NCBI GenBank assembly: GCA_020532365.1
Contig: JAJBBL010000060.1
Span: 1 to 5,155, forward strand
Direction: 5' to 3'
DNA: 5,155 nucleotides
From: Candidatus Cloacimonadota bacterium
Lineage (GTDB): Bacteria > Cloacimonadota > Cloacimonadia > Cloacimonadales > JAJBBL01
Part shown: positions 1 through 5,155 of the stretch, one piece after another
Numbering within the stretch: position 1 is the first letter of the stretch
How the letters are laid out: each line of letters begins with the position of its first letter
Position numbers and translations under genes: made by a program
The notes under the pieces: model-generated
Told to the model about the DNA's origin: nothing
What the model saw: the letters and a program-made list of their open reading frames with translations, nothing else
Databases searched by the model: none

Positions 1-1
1 A

Positions 2-397
2 ATACCTAACACCTACGTCCCTTTTAGGAATGCTCATTTTCTGGCGATAGCAACCTCTTGGGCGGAGGCGTTAAAAGCTGACCGAATATATATTGGTATT
101 GTTGAGGTTGATGGGTCTGGTTATCCAGATTGTCGTCAAGAGTTCATCGATAGTTTTAACTTGGTTATTGAAAAGGGTACCAAAAATGATCAACCGATCG
201 TTGTGGTTGCCCCTCTTGTTAATCTTACAAAAAAAGAGATAGTGCTGCTTGGAGACAAGCTAAATGTGCCTTTTGAATTGAGCTGGAGCTGTTACCGAAA
301 TAATGAAATGGCTTGCGGCACTTGCCCAAGCTGTCAGATACGACTGAAAGCATTCAGTGAAGCTGGACTTACAGATCCCATCCTGTATAAAATTTGA
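2..397 (+). CDS. queC: 7-cyano-7-deazaguanine (preQ0) synthase QueC, C-terminal part
   Basis: The family converts 7-carboxy-7-deazaguanine to preQ0 in the cytoplasm, using ATP and ammonia, on the way to queuosine in tRNA. The reading frame is open from the left edge and ends at TGA 395-397, giving 131 residues. Full-length QueC is about 220-230, so roughly the first 95 residues, including the ATP-binding PP-loop motif, lie outside the window. Visible family signatures, numbered within the fragment, are TYVPFRN (4-10), SWAEAL (19-24), the GSGYPDCR block (38-45) and the zinc-binding cysteines C97, C105, C108 and C111 in SCYRNNEMACGTCPSC. A TTG at 161 opens a shorter reading of the same frame but is clearly internal, because the family motifs continue upstream of it. 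trmFO follows after 14 nt, so co-transcription is likely. The identity is secure; the fragment shows no damage apart from the window cut. Confidence 0.96.
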   Translation: MPNTYVPFRNAHFLAIATSWAEALKADRIYIGIVEVDGSGYPDCRQEFIDSFNLVIEKGTKNDQPIVVVAPLVNLTKKEIVLLGDKLNVPFELSWSCYRNNEMACGTCPSCQIRLKAFSEAGLTDPILYKI

Positions 398-401
398 GGT
401 T

Positions 402-410
402 ATGTTTTAG
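402..410 (+). other. Two-codon mini-ORF (ATG TTT TAG) before trmFO
   Basis: Between the queC stop and the trmFO start there is an out-of-frame ATG-TTT-TAG. It lies 2 nt after the only Shine-Dalgarno-like sequence (GAGG, 396-399) and one base before the trmFO ATG at 412. The GAGG is therefore 12 nt from the trmFO ATG, which is long, but closer than ideal to the mini-ORF ATG. Whether ribosomes use it is unknown and it may be chance. Confidence 0.25.
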
Positions 411-411
411 T

Positions 412-1716
412 ATGCAGAAAAAAATAAGAATTATTGGTGGAGGGTTGGCCGGTTCCGAAGCTGCTCTTCAGTTTGCTAAGAGAGGATGGCAGGTGGATCT
501 TTATGAGATGCGCCCTAAAAGAATGACCCCTGCACATAGTACAGATAAATTAGGGGAGCTTGTTTGCAGTAACTCGTTAAAATCTTCTCTGTTGACTACA
601 GCTTCTGGGCTACTGAAAGCCGAACTGAGATTGCTCGGTTCTGAGCTGTTAAAGATAGCAGACGAAGTTAGGGTGCCTGCCGGAAATGCTTTAGCTGTGG
701 ATCGAGATCTTTTCTCCGAAAAAGTAACAGAACGTATTTTACAAGAGAGTATGATTAAAGTACACAATGAAGAAGTGAAAGAGCTTGGAGACGAGCCAAC
801 TATCTTGGCAACAGGACCACTTACTTCAGATGCTATGAGTAGTGTCTTGAATAATTTAGTGGGGCAAGATGACCTTCATTTTTACGATGCTATAGCTCCG
901 ATAATATCTGCAGAAAGCATTAATAGAGAGATTGTGTACAGAAAATCAAGATATGATAAAGGGACTGCCGATTATTTGAATTGCCCTTTTACAAAAGAGG
1001 AATACCTTCGGTTTGTAGACGCTCTTTTAGAAGGGGAGATATACATGGGTAAGAGCTTTGAAGGGGAGTTGTTACAAAAAAATATCCAGTTTTACGAGAA
1101 CTGTACGCCTGTAGAAGAATTGGCCAAAAGAGGGAAAGATACTCTAAGATTTGGAGTAATGCGTCCGGTTGGTTTAGAACTGCCAGATACCGGGAGAAGG
1201 CCTTATGCTGTGATCCAGCTCCGTAGCGAAAACAATGATGAAACGGCGTTCAATTTGGTAGGTTGCCAAACAATGATGACTCAAGATAGTCAAAGAAAAG
1301 TATTTAGAATGATCCCTGGGCTGGAGTCCGCCGAATTTTATAGATATGGTTCGATACATAGAAATAGCTATATCAATGCTCCTTTGCTACTAAACAGAGA
1401 TCTATCGCTTAAGACAAAGAAAAATGTGTACATAGCTGGACAGCTTTCCGGTGTAGAGGGATATGTGGAGTCCATTGCATCAGGGTTACTGGTGAGCTTG
1501 ATTATTACAGAAAGATTGGATTATCTACCTAATACAACAATAATAGGTCAATTGTGGGAAAGGCTTACCAATACAGACGGCAAAGAATTTACACCACAAA
1601 ATGCAAATTATGGACTCTTACCTCCATTAGAGGTAAAAGTATCAAGTAAGGCGGAGAGAAAGGAGACGTTTGCTAAAAGGGCAATCCAATCATTAGAAGA
1701 GGCCTTAGAAAGATAA
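412..1716 (+). CDS. trmFO: Methylenetetrahydrofolate-tRNA-(uracil-5-)-methyltransferase TrmFO
   Basis: This FAD enzyme makes 5-methyluridine at position 54 of the tRNA T-loop. It takes the carbon from 5,10-methylenetetrahydrofolate and reduces it with NAD(P)H through FAD; it acts in the cytoplasm. The protein has 434 residues, the usual family size. It begins with the dinucleotide-binding motif GGGLAGSEAA (9-18), followed by YEMRP (31-35) and VCSNSLKS (51-58). C52 corresponds to the catalytic cysteine, and C231 (ENCTPVEELAKRG) to the second conserved cysteine. Further motifs are VPAGNALAVDR (88-98), ATGPLTS (133-139), SRYDKG (179-184), YLNCP (188-192), RPYAVIQLR (263-271) and the C-terminal FAD-binding block AGQLSGVEGYVES (342-354). 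I chose ATG 412 because only eight residues then precede GGGLAG, as in known members. An in-frame TTG at 394 would add six residues, but its GAGG lies on or after the start codon. The closest Shine-Dalgarno to ATG 412 is GAGG 396-399, a long spacing, so initiation may depend on coupling with queC. Confidence 0.97.
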   Translation: MQKKIRIIGGGLAGSEAALQFAKRGWQVDLYEMRPKRMTPAHSTDKLGELVCSNSLKSSLLTTASGLLKAELRLLGSELLKIADEVRVPAGNALAVDRDLFSEKVTERILQESMIKVHNEEVKELGDEPTILATGPLTSDAMSSVLNNLVGQDDLHFYDAIAPIISAESINREIVYRKSRYDKGTADYLNCPFTKEEYLRFVDALLEGEIYMGKSFEGELLQKNIQFYENCTPVEELAKRGKDTLRFGVMRPVGLELPDTGRRPYAVIQLRSENNDETAFNLVGCQTMMTQDSQRKVFRMIPGLESAEFYRYGSIHRNSYINAPLLLNRDLSLKTKKNVYIAGQLSGVEGYVESIASGLLVSLIITERLDYLPNTTIIGQLWERLTNTDGKEFTPQNANYGLLPPLEVKVSSKAERKETFAKRAIQSLEEALER

Positions 1717-1753
1717 AAGTGTTTCTTCTCATCCACCCCCCTAAGAAAACTGC

Positions 1754-1782
1754 TTGACTTTTTTCAAGTGTCTGCATAGTAT
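1754..1782 (+). promoter_or_regulatory. Sigma-70-type promoter for the diguanylate cyclase gene
   Basis: A -35 box TTGACT (1754-1759) and a -10 box TAGTAT (1777-1782) are separated by exactly 17 bp. They match the consensus at 5 of 6 and 4 of 6 positions. Transcription would start near 1789-1790, giving a leader of about 45 nt before ATG 1834. It lies in the 117-bp gap after trmFO, so the cyclase gene probably has its own promoter. The -35 box overlaps a small inverted repeat, CTTGA (1753-1757) and TCAAG (1764-1768), which could be an operator or chance. I saw no convincing intrinsic terminator for trmFO in 1717-1753, so read-through from queC-trmFO is also possible. Confidence 0.72.
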
Positions 1783-1824
1783 CTTACTGGATGGTGATGC
1801 CACCTTTTTTAATATAAAACTTGC

Positions 1825-1829
1825 GAGGG
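1825..1829 (+). promoter_or_regulatory. Ribosome binding site of the cyclase gene
   Basis: GAGGG lies 4 nt before ATG 1834. It fixes this ATG as the start and agrees with the REC domain beginning directly at MKIVVIDDD. Confidence 0.75.
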
Positions 1830-1833
1830 AAAA

Positions 1834-3153
1834 ATGAAAATAGTTGTTATTGATGATGACCGTGATTTTGTCCTTGCGGTAACAAGTATCATAAAGTTAC
1901 ACTTACCGGAACTATTTGTATCATGGGCACTGACAGGGAAAGAAGGGATAGAAATTGTTGAGAATGAGCTACCTGACATTATAATGTTAGATGCCGATCT
2001 TCCAGACATCAAAGGGCTTGAAGTATGTAAGATTTTGAAAGCTTCAGAGAAGACAAGCCATATCCCCATTTTGGCTATAACAGGTTTGGGCGATCAATTA
2101 AGTTATAAGGTGAAATTTATGGAATCAGGTGCAGACGCTTTCTTAAACAAACCTTTTAATTCCTCAGAACTGGTCTCACAGGTAAAAGTGTTACTCCGTA
2201 TTAAAGAGGCTGAAGATGTTTTGAGGAAAGAACGAGATTCGTTAGTTGGAAAGGTGTCTGAGCAGCAGGTTGCACTTCAAGATCAGTTTGAGAGATGGGA
2301 GTTATTGATAGAACACGTAGCTGGAGCTATTTGGGATTTTGATTTTAAAGCAAATAAGACTTATTTTTCACCGCAATGGTATGAATCATTAGGACTTACA
2401 GAGTCAGATATAGAAATTTCGGTTGATGGTTTCAAAAGCTTAATACATCCATTTGATAAAGAGAAGTTTCAAGTAGAGTTAGATCAATACTTTAAGAAGA
2501 AGAAAGAAGACTTCCATATCGAAATTCGTATGAGACATGGAAATGGAATGTTTCGTTGGTTTGAGATATTTGCCCACGGTATTTGGGATGAACAGGGGGT
2601 AATTAAAAGATTATTGGGTGTTCAAAAAGACGTGACCGAGCAGAAAAAGCATATGAGTCATTTGGAATCGATGGCGCTCTATGATAACTTAACCCGATTG
2701 GCTAACAGATACCTATTTTATGACATAGCGGAGAAAATGCTTTCAGAGTCAAAGCAGTCTTCAAAAATGTTAGGAATATTATTCTTCGATTTAGATGATT
2801 TTAAAGAGATTAATGATCAGTTTGGTCACCATATAGGTGATGTCGTTTTGAAAGAGACAGCGAGACGGCTAAAAGTAATGATGCGTCCTTTCGACGTCTT
2901 AGCTCGCATAGGTGGTGACGAATTTATTGCAGCAATATATGATATGCACTCTGTCGAAGAGTTTGAAAAGATCAAGAAAAGGCTACTTGATAACGTTAAT
3001 CGTCCGATCGATAAGAATGATTTATCGCTTACTGTTCAAGCCAGTGTTGGTAGTAGTATCTATCCTAATGATGCTGACACTCTTGATGAGTTGATAAAGA
3101 TTGCTGACCAGAATATGTACGAGGATAAAAAAACAAAAAAGGCAGAGCGTTGA
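1834..3153 (+). CDS. Response-regulator diguanylate cyclase (REC-PAS-GGDEF)
   Basis: This 439-residue cytoplasmic protein is predicted to make cyclic di-GMP from two GTP under phosphorylation control. The REC domain (1-122) has acidic residues D7-D9, phospho-acceptor D53 (MLDADLPD), T83 and K106 (NKPF). A charged, coiled-coil-like linker (about 122-160) leads to a PAS domain of the PAS_3 type (about 160-272; WDFD, YFSPQW, FRWFEI, GVQKDVTEQ). The GGDEF domain (about 278-435) starts with YDNLTRLANR (283-292). It keeps metal-binding D319, N327 and D336, the active-site motif GGDEF (360-364) and the product-inhibition I-site R351-P-F-D354, five residues before it. Spacings between these residues equal those of PleD, so the cyclase should be active and feedback-inhibited. 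There is no EAL domain, signal peptide or membrane segment. The PAS ligand cannot be read from sequence. No histidine kinase lies in the window, so the phosphodonor is unknown. The last codons run through an A-rich tract into the opposing terminator. Confidence 0.95.
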   Translation: MKIVVIDDDRDFVLAVTSIIKLHLPELFVSWALTGKEGIEIVENELPDIIMLDADLPDIKGLEVCKILKASEKTSHIPILAITGLGDQLSYKVKFMESGADAFLNKPFNSSELVSQVKVLLRIKEAEDVLRKERDSLVGKVSEQQVALQDQFERWELLIEHVAGAIWDFDFKANKTYFSPQWYESLGLTESDIEISVDGFKSLIHPFDKEKFQVELDQYFKKKKEDFHIEIRMRHGNGMFRWFEIFAHGIWDEQGVIKRLLGVQKDVTEQKKHMSHLESMALYDNLTRLANRYLFYDIAEKMLSESKQSSKMLGILFFDLDDFKEINDQFGHHIGDVVLKETARRLKVMMRPFDVLARIGGDEFIAAIYDMHSVEEFEKIKKRLLDNVNRPIDKNDLSLTVQASVGSSIYPNDADTLDELIKIADQNMYEDKKTKKAER

Positions 3154-3164
3154 GCACCCTGCCT
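3134..3164 (-). terminator. Rho-independent terminator of the minus-strand ndk-ackA operon
   Basis: Read on the minus strand, AGGCAG (3164-3159) pairs with CTGCCT (3145-3140). The inner bases extend the stem by four more pairs (two G-C, two G-U) around a CTCAA loop. A run of six T (3140-3135) follows at once, then G and seven more T. It lies about 23 nt beyond the ackA stop. On the plus strand the hairpin is followed by TAAATGATAG, not a T-run, so it should be a poor terminator for the cyclase gene. Its distal half lies inside the cyclase coding sequence and encodes that protein's final Lys-rich residues. Confidence 0.85.
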
Positions 3165-3186
3165 AAATGATAGTTTAACGATTTAT

Positions 3187-4395
3187 TTATTTCTCTTTAG
3201 AGAGTAGTTTTTCCGTATCGAGTGCAATCATCAGCTCTTCATCAGTTGCTATTTTATAGATAGCTACTTGAGAACCTTCAGTTTCCATTGACATGAATTC
3301 TGGATCATGTTGCTTATTCTTTTCAAGATCTATTTCAATATTGAGAAACTCCATATTGGAGCAGACTTTTTCACGAAGCAGTGCCATATTTTCACCCACG
3401 CCGCCGGTAAACACCAAGATATCGAGTCCATTCATAGCTGCGATATAAGAGCCGATATACTTCTTGATTTTATAGCAGTAGACTTCAAAAGCGTCAATAG
3501 CGCTTTGATTATTCTTATCTGTTATTTCTTCTTCAATTTCCCTCATATCGTTACTAATCTGGGAGAGTCCGAGCATACCGCTTCTCTTATTAATAATGTT
3601 GTTTACTTCATCCACTGAATAGCCGTATTGTTTCATCATAATGACTAAGATTGCAGGGTCGAGATCACCTGTACGTGTGCCCATCATTAAGCCCTCGAGC
3701 GGTGTGAATCCCATAGATGTATCGACAGATTTACCTTTGTTGATAGCGGTGATTGAAGCACCGTTACCTATATGGCAGGTAATAATTTTTAATTCCTCAA
3801 GGCCTTTGCCCATGTGTTCAGCTGCTTTCATTGCCACGTATCGATGTGAGGTACCGTGGAACCCATAGCGTCTTATTTTTTTCTCTGTATAGAAGTCTAA
3901 TGGTAATGGGTAGAGGAAAGCGTGTTTTGGCATAGTTTGGTGAAACGCTGTATCAAAAACACCGCATTGAATAAGGTTTGGTAGCTGTTTTGAGACTGCC
4001 TCAACCCCTTTGATATTTGCAGGGTTATGCAGCGGGGCAAACTCAGTACATTTTTCAAGTACATCCATTACTCTTCTATCGATTACAACAGAGTCTGAAT
4101 AGAATTCTCCACCGTGAACGAGTCTATGTCCAACGCCATCAATTTCTTTTTCATCGGAAATAATTCCGTGTGTTGGATCCATAAGCGTATCCAGAATGAG
4201 CTGAACACCTTTCTCATGGTTTTCCACGAGCAGCTCACGTTTTTTCTTAGTATACTTCTCACTCTTGTATGTAAACAAGCCGATATCTTCTCCGATTCTT
4301 TCAACTATACCTTCTGCGAGAACTATTTCTTCAGTAGTGTTGATGAATGAGAATTTAATGGAAGAGCTTCCGCAGTTAATGGTCAAGATTTTCAT
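3187..4395 (-). CDS. ackA: Acetate kinase
   Basis: Acetate kinase interconverts acetate plus ATP and acetyl phosphate plus ADP in the cytoplasm. With phosphotransacetylase it links acetyl-CoA to ATP synthesis or acetate activation. The protein has 402 residues, the usual length. Conserved blocks are NCGSSSIKF (7-15), GHRLVHGGE (89-97), FDTAFHQTMP (147-156), GFHGTSHRYV (178-187), HIGNGAS (208-214), MGTRTGDLDP (238-247) and GGVGENM (331-337). The residues known from the Methanosarcina enzyme are all present: N7, R91, D148, H180, R241 and the C-terminal glutamate (E386 in TDEELMIA). ATG 4395 is supported by AGAGAGG (4407-4401), 5 nt upstream, and by the motif-rich N-terminus. It is the last gene of its operon, 23 nt after ndk, and is followed by the intrinsic terminator. 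No pta gene lies in the window, so the usual partner must be elsewhere. The direction of the reaction in this organism cannot be inferred from sequence. Confidence 0.97.
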   Translation of the reverse strand: MKILTINCGSSSIKFSFINTTEEIVLAEGIVERIGEDIGLFTYKSEKYTKKKRELLVENHEKGVQLILDTLMDPTHGIISDEKEIDGVGHRLVHGGEFYSDSVVIDRRVMDVLEKCTEFAPLHNPANIKGVEAVSKQLPNLIQCGVFDTAFHQTMPKHAFLYPLPLDFYTEKKIRRYGFHGTSHRYVAMKAAEHMGKGLEELKIITCHIGNGASITAINKGKSVDTSMGFTPLEGLMMGTRTGDLDPAILVIMMKQYGYSVDEVNNIINKRSGMLGLSQISNDMREIEEEITDKNNQSAIDAFEVYCYKIKKYIGSYIAAMNGLDILVFTGGVGENMALLREKVCSNMEFLNIEIDLEKNKQHDPEFMSMETEGSQVAIYKIATDEELMIALDTEKLLSKEK

Positions 4396-4418
4396 TTCTA
4401 CCTCTCTATTTTATTTTT

Positions 4419-4838
4419 CTATATTTGGTTTAATAAGTCAGGAAAGACAGTGTTGATTTCTACAAGCGCATTGGCGACCGAGTCAGAAGCGTGGACGGCA
4501 TTTCTACTTACAGATTCCCCATATTTACGTCTTATGGTATTCTCTTCTGCTTTAAGTGGATCGGTGTTTCCCACCAGCTTGCGTAAATCTTCAACGGCGT
4601 TTATTTTCTCAAGTATCAGGGCAACAATTGGGCCACTGGTCATAAACTGGATAAGGTCATCAAAGAAGGGCTTTTCTTGATGTATATTGTAGAAGTGTTT
4701 AGCTTGATTTGTAGACATTTCAAGCATTTTCATTGCGCTAATATGAAAGCTATTATGTTCGATATGGGTGATAATATCCCCTATATATCTGTTTTTAACA
4801 GCGTCAGGTTTGATTAGGAGGAGTGTTTTTTCTCTCAT
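4419..4838 (-). CDS. ndk: Nucleoside diphosphate kinase
   Basis: The enzyme passes the gamma phosphate of ATP to other NDPs through a phosphohistidine and so balances the NTP and dNTP pools. The 139 residues match the normal bacterial size. All the classical active-site positions are present: K10 (LLIKPDAV), Y50, F58 (KPFFDDL), R86, T92 (GNTDP), R103 (TIRRKYG), N113 and catalytic H116 (NAVHASDS). The signature has Ala after the histidine where many members have Gly, a known variation. ATG 4838 is the natural start because K10 then falls at its usual distance from the N-terminus. Only AGGA touches the start codon, with no spacing, so translation probably couples to the upstream gene, whose TAG ends 2 nt before. 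ackA follows after 23 nt. Confidence 0.97.
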   Translation of the reverse strand: MREKTLLLIKPDAVKNRYIGDIITHIEHNSFHISAMKMLEMSTNQAKHFYNIHQEKPFFDDLIQFMTSGPIVALILEKINAVEDLRKLVGNTDPLKAEENTIRRKYGESVSRNAVHASDSVANALVEINTVFPDLLNQI

Positions 4839-4840
4839 TC

Positions 4841-5155
4841 CTATTCAATACCAAAAATATTATAGTAATCTAAGGCGGCTACTTTAATTGAAACATCTCT
4901 TTTCAAAACAGAACTCATCTTAAGTTTATGTTCCAAGATGTTTTGCCATAAGGCGTAGATATCCTTTTCTTTTATTTCAGTTCCGAAGTAGTGTTTTAGC
5001 ATATCTTGATAGAAGGTATCACGATTATTTACTCTTATAATGACGTATTTTGCAGAAGTGTTTGAGCTTACTTCATAATTATTATATCTGGTGTCAATAA
5101 TCGCATACCCCTGTTTCAAGAGGTTTTCAAAGTTGATCTGGTCGCTAATAAACTC
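4841..5155 (-). CDS. Unrecognised protein, C-terminal part (first visible gene of the ndk-ackA operon)
   Basis: The frame is open from the right edge of the window to TAG (4843-4841), giving 104 residues of C-terminal sequence. A TTG at 5119 is unlikely to be the start, because the frame continues without a stop through 5155. The fragment has an apparent alpha/beta half (QGYAIIDTRYNNYEV, KYVIIRVNN) followed by a mostly helical end. That end contains LEHKLKMSSVLKRDV and AALDYYNIFGIE. I see no membrane segment, signal peptide or catalytic motif. From memory only, the spacing E-H-x4-S-x4-R-D-V-x5-A-x2-D-Y resembles the C-terminal part of DUF4032-type proteins; this is weak and unverified. The 2-nt gap to ndk suggests co-transcription and translational coupling. 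The real start and the operon promoter lie beyond the window. I do not assign a function. Confidence 0.8.
   Translation of the reverse strand, partial: EFISDQINFENLLKQGYAIIDTRYNNYEVSSNTSAKYVIIRVNNRDTFYQDMLKHYFGTEIKEKDIYALWQNILEHKLKMSSVLKRDVSIKVAALDYYNIFGIE

Noticed and set aside
394..411. TTG 394 as start of trmFO, overlapping the queC stop (TTGA)
   Set aside because: It would add MRLCFS before the normal TrmFO N-terminus, and the only GAGG lies on or after that codon; ATG 412 gives the family's usual length.
501..767. Minus-strand open frame inside trmFO
   Set aside because: It overlaps the conserved TrmFO coding sequence and has no recognisable protein features.
1721..1750. Possible trmFO terminator: GTTTCTT (1721-1727) against AAGAAAAC (1743-1750)
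   Set aside because: The stem is AT-rich with a bulge and a long loop, and no T-run follows, so it is not a convincing intrinsic terminator.
1789..1833. A riboswitch, such as a c-di-GMP riboswitch, in the cyclase leader
   Set aside because: The predicted leader is only about 45 nt and shows no paired-helix architecture beyond a 4-bp stem.
3307..3868. Plus-strand open frames opposite ackA
   Set aside because: They lie antisense to a complete acetate kinase gene, have no recognisable domains and are shadows of its codon pattern.
4450..4680. Plus-strand open frame opposite ndk
   Set aside because: It is antisense to a complete ndk with every active-site residue intact; there is no independent support.

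Overview
The window looks like an ordinary chromosomal stretch from an AT-rich bacterium (roughly 40% G+C by eye). The best guess is a Gram-negative in or near the Desulfobacterota/Deltaproteobacteria. TrmFO, the folate-dependent tRNA U54 methylase, is found in Firmicutes, Cyanobacteria, Alpha- and Deltaproteobacteria but not in Gammaproteobacteria. A REC-PAS-GGDEF diguanylate cyclase of proteobacterial style sits next to it. This placement is inference, not proof. No mobile element, CRISPR array, tRNA, rRNA or phage signal was seen.

Layout: (1) Plus strand, 2-1716: the 3' part of queC (preQ0 synthase, cut by the window edge), then trmFO 14 nt downstream. Both products modify tRNA, so this is probably one transcript. 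(2) 1717-1833: a 117-bp intergenic region with a near-consensus sigma-70 promoter (TTGACT, 17 bp, TAGTAT) facing right. (3) Plus strand, 1834-3153: a complete response-regulator diguanylate cyclase (REC-coiled coil-PAS-GGDEF) with an intact phospho-acceptor, active site and inhibitory I-site. (4) 3134-3186: a convergent junction. A strong intrinsic terminator for the minus-strand operon is built into the last codons of the cyclase gene. (5) Minus strand, 5155-3187, read right to left: the 3' part of an unrecognised gene, ndk (nucleoside diphosphate kinase) and ackA (acetate kinase). They are spaced 2 and 23 nt apart and end at that terminator.

How the genes work together: queC and trmFO both serve tRNA modification. 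ndk and ackA both move high-energy phosphate (NTP/NDP exchange; acetyl phosphate/ATP). The cyclase has its own promoter, and no partner histidine kinase is visible. No pta lies in the window. I did not find a convincing undescribed system. The points most worth a second look are the unrecognised gene heading the ndk-ackA operon, the terminator embedded in coding sequence between convergent genes, and the two-codon mini-ORF just before trmFO.
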